Assembly: GCF_037975245.1 (NCBI RefSeq)
Contig: NC_092575.1
Span: forward strand, 20,907,841 to 20,971,840
Source of the DNA: Apostichopus japonicus
Lineage: Eukaryota; Echinodermata; Holothuroidea; Aspidochirotida; Stichopodidae
Direction of reading: 5' to 3'
DNA: 64,000 nucleotides
Part shown: piece after piece, positions 15,581 to 28,708 of the stretch
How the letters are laid out: every line of letters begins with the position of its first letter
Position numbering within the stretch: position 1 is the first letter of the stretch
The notes under the pieces: model-generated
Told to the model about the DNA's origin: nothing
The model's input: the letters and a program-made list of their open reading frames with translations, nothing else
Database searches by the model: none
Made by a program: the position numbers and the translations under genes

Positions 15581-17061
15581 GTTAAGAAATACATCTGGTA
15601 TTCTGTTGTTTGAAATCGTGTAAAATAGGGCGAAATGTTGTAACTTTTTAGAATAATTTCAACATGCAATAACAAACATGACAAGTCAAACACCTTCAGC
15701 TTCGAGTACTCTATCAAAGACGATATCATACACTCAAAATAGAAACAAGATTTAAAGATTAAGTTTCGTCTCTAGAGAAACCATTAATCCACTAAATTTC
15801 ATCAGACTTAAGCTTGTTTGTTCGAAGAACATCCCAGCGAATCTTATCTCTTGTTCCAATTAATTCCCACCTTTATCTGAAAGCCATTCTTTCATTCTAT
15901 TCTTTATTTCCTCGTCTGGCCTTCAAACTGTCGATATAATCAATCACATTGGCAGTCAAATTCCTCTGTATAATTCCTCTTCTTAACTTCTGTGGATGAT
16001 TTTGGCGTCTTCTTAATTTTATGTCATTTTCCAATTTTTGCCGGACACCATATAGCCTATGCGAACTAAACTAATTCTTCAATCCTTTTCAAACATATAA
16101 CAGCGGAATGAATTCTATAAAGTAAAATAGTCGAAGTTTTCCCCGGTTTCAAGAATGGCTCACAAGGGGGATGGGTGGGGGAGGGGGAGTTTCGATGTTC
16201 TTCTCATTCAGCAATTGTTCAATACTTTATATTTTACGTTTTAACAGTATCTATACGAATCGATTTTTCAGTCGTTATTTTGTTTTGTTCATCGTTTTCG
16301 ATTTTTATCCTCACCTTCCACCCAGCCTATTCAACTCTCTGTTCCTCTACCCTTCCCACACCCCCCCCCCCTCCACGCGTACCTCATTGATATATTTTCA
16401 GTTACTCTTAACCGTTCGGTTGCATGCGTTTGGTTACTTTGTAATAAGTTTATCTCCCCACCCGAGGCTGCACTGACCCAAATTGACCATAGTCCAATTG
16501 AGTCAAATAAATAGGAAAACTTCAGAGTACACACAACACAGATTCAAATATGGATAAGAAATCCCATAATTATATGAAATGAAAATTGAACCGTTTCAGG
16601 GCATAAAAAGGTGCATTTTTAATAATTGTATTTGCTTGTGATATGGACAACTATACGGTATAGTCTTCAACTTTAGTAAGCAGAAAGTGATGTTTCTAAG
16701 CACTACCCTCCCATGGATCGGCTACTTACAACCCATCTGTTTTTATAATCATTCATTGACCAATAGCAATGATGGAAATTTAAATATGGATCTATCTTTG
16801 TTCCAATTGGACAATAGTAGGATATAGTCTGCCACATCTGGGAGATATACTGCTGACACAGAGTTACGCTGCGTTGAGTAAACTTTGCTATTAGTTAAAA
16901 GGGTACTTTTAGTTCACCCATGCATATAGGCGTCATACGGTTGCCACTACGCCCATTCCCGTCTCCTCGGTTTTAGTTGTTGCAGCCATAACTCGACAAA
17001 AGAAAAGTCGGTATATGTGTTGCCTGAAACTGAAACTGTTAAGGAAGACCCCCCCCCCCCT
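15581..17061. other. No supported gene
   Basis: No coding or repeat features that I can support. Poly-G and poly-C runs lie near 16,165-16,190 and 16,359-16,372. Confidence 0.55.
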
Positions 17062-17215
17062 TGCAGACCGTAGCCGGGGATTCTGAGTTGCAGGGGTACC
17101 AATTATTTAAGGAGGGCACCAACTTGTGAAGCTTTGTACACATAATGGAGGCATAGATACGAGGAGGGGCAGACATGGGGGCACGCTCCCCCGGTGTCCA
17201 GGCCTGGCTACGCCC
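17062..17215. mobile_element. Possible degraded MITE
   Basis: The ends are roughly inverted: the left reads CAGACCGTAGCCGGG and the right reads CCAGGCCTGGCTACGCCCAC. This resembles hAT-type termini built on GGCGTAGCCAGG. The interior is short and GC-richer than its surroundings. I could not identify a target-site duplication because both flanks are poly-C. Confidence 0.35.
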
Positions 17216-19125
17216 ACCCCCCATTGACTCTGGGAGCCTATATGCACTTAGCTCATCTAACTATTGGATAATATGACACTACATTAATATGACAATATGA
17301 TATTACTGGAACGTGAATTGAGTTCTCCATGTCAATTGTGTGGTTTGAAAAGTCTCTCTCGCCAAGCCCAAATGATTCTTCGTACGTTTCTAAATTGGAA
17401 TGATGCTGATGTTCTCGATAATAAAGCGTTAAGGTAATATCGCCATAGGAATAATTGTTTTTTAAATTGCAATTTCATTATTCTTTATTGCTTTGAAGTT
17501 TTATCTCATTTCTTTGCCCTCATGTACGAGGATAAGCAAATGACCATTTTAAATCTATTTTGTTTTCAAAATTTATGTTTTCTTGCCTGATTGTCATTTT
17601 ATACATAACCCTGGCACACTGAAACAAGATTAATTGACAGCACATATATTCTCACACACTATCATATATATTGTTTTATTTTTCAAAAAGCACCAAAACT
17701 TTGTTCTTTTTGAAGTTTGAACTGGGAGTTTGAACTTTAAATTTATCGCTTTATGATTCCCTTTCTGTTTGCTAATTAACGTTCTTTTTTTCCCTTTCAG
17801 TTTAACGAGATTGGATAAACTAATTCTTAAGATGAAAGACCATTTACTCAGCCATGCATATCTCTCTGTTATATTATATATTATACTTTATATTTTAAAC
17901 GCATCAATATTCTCTCTTTTAATATTTCATCAAATTTGACAACAACAAGAACGAAAGACAAAAAAAAAAGAAAAAAAAAGACAAAGACATAAAAGAAAAT
18001 GAAAGGAAATGGACACAAAGTTAGCCAAAATAAAAAAGGAAAACAGAATTGAAACGATCCATAATGATCTGTCTTCACAAAGTTCACAACGTTGTCGAAA
18101 CACTACAGGGCATATACATCGCTTTTCACGCAGAATATATAGGGTTTTCTTCTTGTGTGTGTGTATGTGTGTTTAATTTTTTTTCACAATTCTTCTTCAT
18201 TTTGATTCCTCACAGGGGAACTGGTCACATTTTCAAAATTATAATAAGTGTTTCTTTTGGGGTTTTTTAATCTACTGTTGTTGCCGTTAGGTCATTTCAA
18301 ATTCCAGACGGAATTTAATTTCACGATCGTGCATAGCCAAAAGCAAAAATTTCAGAGAGGCGCTAAACTTTTCACTATAAAGACGATGTTGGTCAACTTT
18401 GTCAAATTTATTTGTTCTTTTTAAATATAAATATAAATATAAATATATATTGAGTAATTTTGTTTTTCTTAATTAAAAAAGAAGATAAATAAGAAAGAAG
18501 AGAATATAGGAAACAAATACATTTTTCGAAAAGTTAATCATTGAGAATTGTATTCCTTTCATTAACTTATGTGTCAATCCATTACTATTATTTCTTTATC
18601 GATATTACTACTTTGAGTACATTACATTACATAATACATTACGTTACATACATTACATAATATCATAATATTAACAAACCTATTGTACGTATTAACCCTA
18701 TACGGCGTGTATCTCGAACAGACAGACCGATACGGAATTGAATGTAACATTTTGATAACGTTGACTGAATTGGTAAATTACGTTTGCAACCATTACAATT
18801 CTTCTTCTTCTTATATATAGTAAGGTCTGTGAAGGTGACAATAAATATGTTATCAAAAATATGATTAATTTGTGATCATTTCACGAGAGATCTGTACTAT
18901 ATTGCTCATTTGGTGCTCTTGTTGTTATCATTTTTCTCGGTTGATTGTCTTCCTACATACCGCACGAACTCCCTACAATGATGAGTGACACGAGCGAAAC
19001 ACTAATAATCCAGCGAGTGTGTGAAGGAATCTATCTTTATTGCTTGATGAGCATGTGAAATGTTCTAGTGGATGAAATGTCAACACATGAGAGCCCTAAT
19101 GTGTGTAAGAAAATGTAGACGCATG

Positions 19126-19161
<36 letters not shown>

Positions 19162-21911
19162 TATATAGACATCTGTGAAATCTGTGAAACTTATGAAAAT
19201 TAATCATGGAAGTAAGTTATGCAAAGCTGTGGATCAGTTTTACCTCTGCAAGAAATTCGACTTTATTAGACCAAAGTAGATAAAGTTCTTCAATCACTGA
19301 ATGGCAGAAAATCCTGTAGCCTTTATCCTCCATAATGCAAGAAAAACCTTATTCAAGGTAATTCCAAATAATAAGAATCTGTAATTGTGTTCTTCATTTT
19401 TTATCCCAGGAGGGATTAAGAAGGCAGAAATGGAAATTGAACTTAATCCAAATAAATCCATAATGCGAGAAGGAATGATAATAACTAATATATTAACTAA
19501 TTTAACTGGTTTTATAACCAAAAAGAAATTAACACACACATATACGCTCATACGCACACACAAAATATATATCATATAAGCTTACATCATGGGACTATAC
19601 AGATTTAAAAGTTACGCAAGATATAATCGCCAAAAGGGAGGACTTCTCTTCAACAAAATAAATTCTCCGGCCTACTTAACAAAACTGAATGTAGTACAAG
19701 TCCCATCCGTGTTTAATGAGCATCTTTAGCCTATTTGTGACTTCTGATTCTGCTGATAAAATTGGCACATTTTTTAATCCTGGAAAAGACAAATACACAT
19801 AAAAAATCCCCGAAGAATGAAAATTCTCGATAGGGAAATAAGAACCCTTTTAGCAGAAACGAGACTTTAATACCCCATTTTTTTCTTTGTTATTTCTCTT
19901 TTTTATTTCTCAACGTTATGTTCTTTTTTTTAACTTCTTCTTCTTCTTTTTCTGCTTTTTTTGGATATTGGATATCAAGTTACGGTAACGCGAATAGATC
20001 ATTCATTACGGTAATTTTTGCATTTCCATACCATACGAAACGTATGTCAAACCATTGCATGTTTGTCGTGACAAGCCGTACACTAAAACCATGTGTTCAA
20101 GACACACAGGCATGCATGCTTACACTGGCGTTGGTTGCAATAGCATAGTATTGTTAATATTTCCACAATGATTAAAAGAAAGGCATAGAGAAACTAAGAG
20201 GTTGCTGCACTTATTCGTATATGACGTCATAATGACGAAATGACAGCCTCTTGACCGTTTTTGCTCTATGGGTCGTCAAGCCGCAGGTCGGGCTCAAGGA
20301 ACGATTATGTCACGGCCTCCCCCACACTCTTTCACACTCTTCATTTTCCCATAAGTATACTATGGGAATAAGAATACACTATTTCTTTATCTCATATTTT
20401 ACCGCTAAAATGCAATGAAACCGGTAGTAAAACTTTCACTTTGCAAGTATTTCTTAACGACAGGGTATACATGCGTCTTGTAATCACCATGGAAACATAT
20501 CAGAAATATGATATACCGATTACCAAGGAGACTGCAGTGTAGAACTTACAGAGGTTAGTACATGCCATAACGTCTTTGAAGATGCACTTTTGTTTTTGTT
20601 TTTTGTTTTTGTACTATTGATGAATTTTTGAAAATGTGAATAAGAAGAGTATGAAATTCGTTTTTATCAATCGAACAATATATAATCACAATACGTGATG
20701 TCATGGAGCACATTTCGCCCCTCCCCAACCGCGCACTTTATCCCCAGTTTTTTTGTAACAATTTATCACTTTTGGCTTGTCACACGGACACGGACTTCCC
20801 ATCAAATTGTCCTAACAAAGTATATATATCGCAGTTCAGTCAATAATTAAGCATATTCTACATATCGTGGAGAATTTACTGGGAACTTCTCGGCTACCGT
20901 AATAATGTGATATCGTATGTATTACAGTGAACATCTGGAGTCAGTTACGAACATGACACCGGCCCAAAATACGGACAGAACCAATTACCTTGCGTCCAGT
21001 TTGTGGGTCGCATTGTGAACCCCGCAGTTGTTTAACTATATACAGTATTTACAAGCAGGATGGAGAGGTTTCTTGAATGTTTACGAAGTTGACCGTGGGT
21101 AATTTCTTTGATACCCATCACATGCTGTGTGTCCCTGTCAAATTCTTAAAGGGAGATCCGTGTAAAACGATGCTATGGTATGTAAAGGCTAGAATTAGAA
21201 TTTCCAGCATGCCAAAGGATCATGACAACACACTTCCTTTTACAAAATTTTGTCGATTATTAATTATCTCAAGAAAACATACCATAACGTATTGAATGTT
21301 GTGTGGATTTCTCAGGAATGACAGCGAACATATTATGTTTTTGTCTGCAGCGCAACAGGTTTATGATATATTATCTACTCTGAAAAATAACCAAGAATAA
21401 CCAAGATGAAGTATCCAATGAGTTTAATTTCGACTATGCCGTTTTTCGTATCTTTATAGAAAGTGCCACAACGTGACGGAAATCTATGGTGATGGGGTGG
21501 GGGGGGGGGCTCGAGAATGAAAGAGGAGAATGAAGTTTAGGGAGAAGGGTAATGATAATGATAAATCCATGTGAGAATGGTTTGAATAGAACACTTATAT
21601 TTCTATGTTTTGTATGTCGCCAAAGACTGTCAAAAACATTTAGCCTATATAACCTTATCTATACCATTGTATATGTTTTTTAGTACGTTGCTAGTTTTAG
21701 ACTAACCTTTATCTGCATATTATAACTCAGGATTGAAGCCGTTATGTTGCTGTTAACTGTACAGGCAAACCAAACCTAGAACAATATTACAATTTTGAAG
21801 ATGAGAAAATGCTTCAAGAGACTCCTACAGTGAAGGTTAACTATTTTATGTTCTTCTCAATAAACATTGAAATTTTCCAATTCGTTGAACAGCATTATCT
21901 TATGACCTTTT
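17216..21911. other. No supported gene
   Basis: Long AT-rich stretch with no gene I can support. Minor features are an ATAAAT-type tract at 18,421-18,450, an (ATTACATT/ATACATTAC)n tract at 18,620-18,662, and a (TA)n at 19,130-19,165. Confidence 0.5.
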
Positions 21912-21959
21912 AAATATATATATAAATATATATAAATATATATATAAATATATATATAA

Positions 21960-22027
<68 letters not shown>
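21912..22027. repeat. ATATATATAA-type minisatellite grading into (TA)n
   Basis: Units of about 10-12 bases (ATATATATAA variants) repeat several times and then give way to pure TA. This looks like a TA tract that gained AA interruptions and re-expanded. Confidence 0.9.
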
Positions 22028-22029
<2 letters not shown>

Positions 22030-22439
22030 TGAGCCTGAATGTTAAGAATTCGGACGAAAAAGGAAGAAACCGTTCTTTAAGTGGAATTTCATGATGTGTT
22101 GATCGTTAATAATTGTCCTCTGAGCATACCACCCACCCCACATGTAAGAGTCTGCCAGCTGTCAATTTGATCCAATGAATGTGATGTTGTTATCAGTTTT
22201 CTTTCAAAGGGCTTTCCGGCATGCGATATCGTGAAAACATAATCAGGTCCTGAAGCTAGATGTTTTTCCAGACATTAATTCCCGCTAAATCTGGGTAATG
22301 TAGAAGTAAGGAAACAAGAATGGGACTGTTTTCTTATTCAATCTTGTTTTATCAATCTTTAAGTCCACGAGTGTAAAACCGTTTTCGCTGTTTTTAAACC
22401 AACTCAGAATCGCATGGCCAGATCGGCTTTTGATTTTCA

Positions 22440-22520
22440 CTGGGGTGAGGGGGAGGGGCGGGTGAGGAGGAGGAGGAGGAGGGAGGGTAAGGGGAGAGGA
22501 GGGGGCAGGAGGCGGGGTGA
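22440..22520 (+). repeat. G-rich purine tract, quadruplex/triplex potential
   Basis: About 80 bases are nearly all G and A on the plus strand. They contain many runs of three or more G, with (GGA)n in the middle. Intramolecular G-quadruplex or triplex formation is plausible from composition alone. Confidence 0.7.
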
Positions 22521-23286
22521 CACCCTACATACTCCATATTAACTCCATTCAAACCCATCTAACAAAATTACAACATTTTCTTTAGAGCAAAAAAAAAAAC
22601 AACTTTATTTCCCCTCAATATTATCACAATCACTTGACTGTTTACAAGTAGCCTATTTAAGTTCATCTTTCTTGTTTTATGACTTCATTGCCACTTGATG
22701 ACCTCCGAGGTTTTCTATTCAGAGATGGGATAATTATAAAGGCTGTCTCTTTCAATGTCAGGGGACATATTTATCTGTTCTGTTTTGTTATCTGTTCTGT
22801 TTTGTATATAGTATATTGGCAATTATGGTATGCAAATACTGAGGCCAGTATAGCAGCCTCTTGTTGCCGGTGAAACATTGCATTCATATATCACAACAAC
22901 CTCAGCCTACTTTCACGTCGCAACTAGAGAGATAATGTAACATGCAACTCACATATCGTGTTATCGTAGGACATTTTAACTATATTTCTTTTCATGGGTA
23001 GTGGCAGAGGAGTGAATCTGGTTGTAGTGGCGAACGGGCGGAGGAGCAGCGGGGGTAGGGGATATGTGACTTTAATTTGACATGATAAACGACATAATTA
23101 CCTCAAAAGGTCCACACAACATGAATCTTCTGTGCATTCCGTAACAAACGGGTACTTGTAGTTTATCCCCAAACGGTACTTTCATGCCAAGGGAAAAAAG
23201 GGGACTTTCCAGAGCTTTCAAAATGGAGTGGGTCACGTTGCCCATGTGCCCTATGCATCGACTCGTCGTCCTTAGACAGGCACTTT

Positions 23287-24740
23287 TCATCATCACCACC
23301 ACCACCATCATAATCAACACTATCACTATCACCATCACCATCACCATCACCATCACCATCACCATCACCATCACCATCACCATCACCATCACCATCACCA
23401 TCACCATCACCATCACCATCACCATCACCATCACCATCACCATCACCATCACCATCACCATCACCATCACCATCACCACCATCACCATCACCATCACCAC
23501 CATCACCACCACCATCACCATCATCACCACCATCACCACCATCACCATCATCACCACCACCACCATCATCATCACCACCATCACCATCACCACCACCATC
23601 ACCACCACCACCACCACCACCACCATCACCACCATCACCACCATCACCACCATCACCACCATCACCACCATCACCACCACCATCACCACCATCACCACCA
23701 TCACCACCATCACCATCACCACCACCATCACCATCACCACCACCACCACCATCACCATCACCATCACCATCACCATCACCATCACCATCACCATCACCAT
23801 CACCATCACCATCACCATCACCATCACCATCACCATCACCATCACCATCACCATCACCATCACCATCACCATCACCATCACCATCACCATCACCATCACC
23901 ATCACCATCACCATCACCATCACCATCACCATCACCATCACCATCACCATCACCATCACCATCACCATCACCATCACCATCACCATCACCATCACCATCA
24001 CCATCACCATCACCATCACCATCACCATCATCATCATCACCATCACCATCACCATCACCATCATCATCACCATCATCACCATCATCATCACCATCACCAT
24101 CACCATCATCACCATCACCAACACCATCACCATCCTCACCATCACCATCACCACCATCATCATCACCATCATCATCATCATCTTCACCATCACCATCACC
24201 ATCATCATCATCATCATCACAATCATCATCACCATCATCACCACCACCATCACCATCACCATCACCATCATCATCTCCAACACCTCCATCACCATCATCA
24301 CCACCACCACCACCATCATAATCATCACTATCACTATCACCATCACTATCACCATCACCATCGTCATCACCATCACCATCACCATCACCATCACCACCAT
24401 CACCATCATCACCACCATCACCATCATCACCACCATCACCACCATCACCACCATCACCATCATCACCATCATCACCATCATCATCACCATCATCACCATC
24501 ATCACCATCACCATCATCATCATCATCATCACCATCATCACCATCATCATCACCATCATCACCATCACCATCATCATCATCACCATCACCATCACTATCA
24601 CCACCATCATCATCACCATCATCATCATCTTCACCATCGCCATCGTGATCATCATCACTTTTATCATCACAATCATCATCATATCATCACCACCACCATC
24701 ACCATCATCACCAACACCTCCATCACCATCACCATCACAT
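23287..24740. repeat. 1.45-kb (ATCACC/ATC)n satellite
   Basis: The segment is built from CAT, CAC and related triplets. A core of uninterrupted ATCACC hexamers lies at about 23,756-24,030, and flanking parts mix ATC and ACC triplets. Because stops rarely arise, both strands carry open frames of more than 530 codons (Thr/Ile on plus, Met/Val on minus), and a His-His frame is also open. These are consequences of the repeat and I do not annotate a gene. Confidence 0.95.
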
Positions 24741-26089
24741 AAGAAATCCAGTTTTCATACAGAAAAACGTCAAACTGTACGATAAGTGTTGTAGTGTAAC
24801 TATTCACACAGAATAAAATCAAGCAACTTTGTAACTTCATGATAACCTTCTGCGATCTTTAACAAAGTTTGGCAAAATAAGTATAGGCCTCTTCGCACAC
24901 AAATTAATTCATTTTACTATAGATTGTCAGCCGGGTATTGCTCGCTTAATCCCGATAAAAAACAAATGAATTATTTCCCGAACAATAATTAGCGAATCTC
25001 TTTGAATTATCCCGAAAATTGAGTACTTGGAATAAAGTTCATTATGAATTATTAAACTAATGATAACATTGTTAAAAATAAAATATGTTGGTCGTTCTAA
25101 GGCACCTTAATTATCACGATGGTAATCTACGTGAAGGTCAAGTTGGTTCAAGTTGGTACAGTGATCCCACGTGACACCGATTAGCAGTGGTTGCCTATTT
25201 ATGAGGACAAACATGTTTCGATCCTTCAAAATATGTCAGGATTTACGTCACATCACATAGCGGTGATTACCAAGAACATGTTATAAGATCTCAATATAGG
25301 TTAGACTTTACGTCATACCACCTATAGCGTACGGTTACCAAAAGATGAACATATTTTAATGTACGTTAGGTCTTACGTCAGTTGTAACCTGATTACGTGG
25401 TGGGAAACATTGTTTCGATATATAAGATCGAAAGCAAACAGGTTTACAATGACCACACACAAACCAAACATTGTACACATGAATATTGCAGTTTTGGACC
25501 AACCAAATCAAAGTGACGTAGGTTTTCTAAGGTTATTTCTTGCAGGGTGTGAAATTTCCAAAATAATCCAATATATATTTAGGAATGTTAAATTAAACCA
25601 ATGAAGGTTCTCGGTGAGGGAAAATGTTTTGATGTAACCTGTTAAGGTCGTCTGATTGCATAAGTTACGTCTTCGTTATTCAAATTTATAAAATAAGTAG
25701 GGAGTAATAACTAATGACATTTAAATTCTTAAGACGAAGGTTGCAATTCTTTTACAACGGTGACAGAGAAATAAAATAAATAAAAGAGTTTCTTAAGAGT
25801 TATAGGCGTATAATTCATAGCAATTAAAAAGTTTTTGAAAGTGCAAGATTATTTCGGTTACAGGAAATATTAGATTACTTCAATCTTAGTTAAGAGAATT
25901 GGGAGTGGGGTGGTGGGGGAGGGGAGGGAGGAGAGGCCGTCATATAAGAGGGCTAGAAAGGGGTTCGTGTGGAATTACCTCTGAAAATTTGGGGTTGTTT
26001 GAAGTAGATATTGCATCTTCCTAAGATTTAGATTTCAGTTGTTCGTGCTTTCACCAAATCATTTTATACCGGTTGGTGGGGGGCGGGGA
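24741..26089. other. No supported gene
   Basis: AT-rich. Segments around 25,140-25,210, 25,260-25,340 and 25,365-25,420 share a loosely repeated TTACGTCA plus GATTAC theme, suggesting old degenerate tandem repeats. Confidence 0.45.
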
Positions 26090-26190
26090 GGGGTGTATCT
26101 AAGTGGACATGGAGTGAGCGGGTTAGGGGCGAGGGGGAGGGGTGTATCTAAGTGGGCATGGAGTAAGCGGGTTAGAGTGGGCTTATTGTT
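26090..26190 (+). repeat. Tandem duplication, 49-bp unit
   Basis: Two units start GGGGTGTATCTAAGTGG at about 26,090 and 26,139. Each continues with CATGGAGT(G/A)AGCGGGTTAG. The region is G-rich on the plus strand. Confidence 0.85.
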
Positions 26191-27155
26191 GGGGCTGTTC
26201 CAGCAATATAGGATCGTTTGAAGTAAAGAATGAAGCTCTCCAAGTTTTACAATTTTCAAATATATCAAAGGTACTAACAAAAGTTCGCGTTTTAAGGTCA
26301 CATAGACCTTTGACCAGGTATCACATGATTAGCATGGTTTTAAGTTTATTATATATGAGGACTCCTGCATAAGCGGTGTACTTCTTTATTAGTTAAAAAA
26401 TATACGTCCTTTGCATGTATTGAGCCCCGTTACCCTCTCGTGTGAAATGTATTTTACCCTTTGTCCTATATTTATTACTTAGATTTTAAGAATATACTTT
26501 GCAACACCATAGCATGCTGTTACTACTTTGTAACACCATAGCATAGAACTAACACCGTTGCAAACTACTAAAACCATAGCATAATTTTACTCACTGACTT
26601 ATAAACTAAATCGTCCAACTAATGTAGCTGTTTTTACTATATACCGCTATAAGTAAACGCACTGACACATTCATGTCACTTTCAACTATTCGTATCATAT
26701 GAAAATGTTTAGCAAAAAGACTCCACAGTTTTCCACACATGTAAAACACAAAATACAAAACCTTTTTACTCACCAGTAAACACAATTTCCTAAGCTCTTC
26801 TTTGAAGACTCAAAGTGCTCTAAAATTGCATGAATTGTCCCAATGTGTTCACCATCTATACATACTTTTATTAAAACACTTCAAAATGAATAAGCCACAA
26901 AAGCCCCCCCCCCCCAAAAAAAAATAGATGCTAATTAGGTAACATATCTGAAAAGATGTTAGCCATGGCGCTTTAGAGCATATTATCTGAGCTCTTTGAG
27001 AACACTCGGGCGGATTGATATCGACCAAATATATGCAGTATGCCACATTACGGCAATTATATGACACATATTTTTTTTAAAGGAATACTTATTTTCAAAA
27101 CCTCTGTGAAGGATTGGTACCAGCCAGATTTTTGTTTAATAAAAACATGATCTAC
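26191..27155. other. No supported gene
   Basis: AT-rich flank. A short tandem theme of CACCATAGCATA occurs near 26,508-26,583. It lies downstream (minus strand) of the exon at 27,156-27,317, so it may be intronic. Confidence 0.4.
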
Positions 27156-27317
27156 CTGTGTATGAACACGCATGAGCAGAACCGTTGCCATGGCAAAACT
27201 GATAGCTATGCTGGCAATCTTGGTCAATGTATACCTTTCTTTATCGACAATTCCCTGTTGACTATATATGCTTTGATGAGCAACGGACCACAATCCTATA
27301 ACCCAGACAGTCACAGC
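27156..27317 (-). CDS. Internal exon of an unidentified membrane protein gene
   Basis: On the minus strand a good acceptor (TTTACAG) precedes 162 open bases ending in CACAG before a GTAGAT donor. The exon is phase 0 at both ends and codes for 54 residues. It begins AVTVWVIGLWSVAHQ, has a charged middle (VDKERY), and contains a hydrophobic run (IASIAISFAMATVLLM) that looks like a transmembrane helix ending in MRVHTQ. The clean junctions and composition differ from the surrounding AT-rich noise. I do not recognise the family, and no neighbouring exons were found with confidence, so flanking introns must be long or the neighbours very short. Confidence 0.6.
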
Positions 27318-28682
27318 CTGTAAACGAACGTTAAAACAAACTCATCATTAAAGATTGATTGCAGAAATATTTGTTTTTGAGATAATTGTCTCCCTTTTAT
27401 TGTTTTTCGGTCTATCTGTTGATTATAATCCTCTTAAACACACTGAGAAAATTGAATGATATATCAAATATTAACAGTAATCTCTCTAAATGGCGGTGTT
27501 TTCGAGTTCAATATAAGTTTCTCTTTTTGTTTTTCTTCAGCCGATGATTGACGATTCATCAAACAATATTCTCTTGCTTTGTTTTGTTTTGTTTTTTCTT
27601 TTACCTTTTCTTATATTAAATGAAATATTCTTTTCTATAATTAAGTAAGTCACTTGTTCACGCACCGATGACAAAAAGGGAAAATAAAATAAGAACAAGA
27701 AGTAAAGAGCAAGAAAATTAAAATGAAATAAGTGATGCGTGCAAAATATATTGCAACTTCTACATAAAACGACTCCTTTATCTTGTTACGATGATTAAGC
27801 TGTCACAACGTTTGTACGGTTACCATGGTCACAGAGTTGTTATGTAACAAGCGGTGTCTTAATCTTGTCAATAAACAGGCTCCATTAATATCGCATTCTA
27901 ATTCTTAAAGAATCTTAATGTATTCTTTAAAGTAGCGAAACTTAAAAGCAACATTGGGAAAGAAAATTGAACAGGGCTTTACTTTAACAAAGAAAAAAAA
28001 AAAGGTATCGATGATTTAGAACTCATGTCACTTTGAATGTACTGTTTAACATCACACGTTGTTAAAACATCTGTTTCATATTTTTTTTTTACGGTTCGGG
28101 AGATCAAAAGTTACAGTTTCAAAATCGGCTTGACTGATGACACGCGGCGTTAACGCGACGATCGGTAAATTTAAAAATAAATTAATCGAAATGTTTATAG
28201 ATAATAAATAGCCTATATGTGATACAACGCATTTCAAAGAGAATCTTAAAGTTTTGTTTTTACATATTATATACAATAAATGGCCTTTAAGATACATAAT
28301 ACAAAATATCAAACGGCTGGAATGTGGATAAGCATGGAAGTTGTGACAACTCCCTGATCTACGCAAGACAATTGGGATTATGTTTCTTGAATGAAAAATA
28401 TCAAAAATAGATTAAAAGAGTATTCCATTGTTGGAATTAACTCTGAACAAAGGGAATATACATTTCTAGCATACAGGTGCACTTTTGAATTCAATTCCCA
28501 CACTCACTGTTTGCGAGATATTCAAGGTTGAATTTAAAAAAAAATTGTATACCAAAAGTGCATGAATTGAAGCAAGCGTTGTGGCATAGATACACATTAA
28601 CAACATTAACTAATGGTCAAAACAAAACAAAATGTGAAAAATGAAAATTTGAGCCCAAAAACAAATCATTTGGTTTCAGTTT
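27318..28682. other. No supported gene
   Basis: AT-rich, possibly intronic to the minus-strand gene represented by the exon at 27.2 kb. No additional exon could be defended. Confidence 0.4.
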
Positions 28683-28708
28683 GCAACTATGACATCACAC
28701 CTGTTTGC
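28683..28708 (-). repeat. Short dispersed repeat, partner at 42.53 kb
   Basis: A segment containing GCAACTATGACATCACACC is the reverse complement of one inside intron 5 of the transporter gene at about 42,530-42,556. Both sit in similar contexts with Phe/Leu-coding-like AT-rich flanks and CCAAAAGTG upstream. The parent repeat is probably longer and diverged. Confidence 0.5.

Noticed and set aside
23072-24785. Open frames of 533 and 536 codons on both strands
   Set aside because: They are translations of a hexanucleotide satellite with no complexity; the unique ends are short and show no domain or splice evidence.
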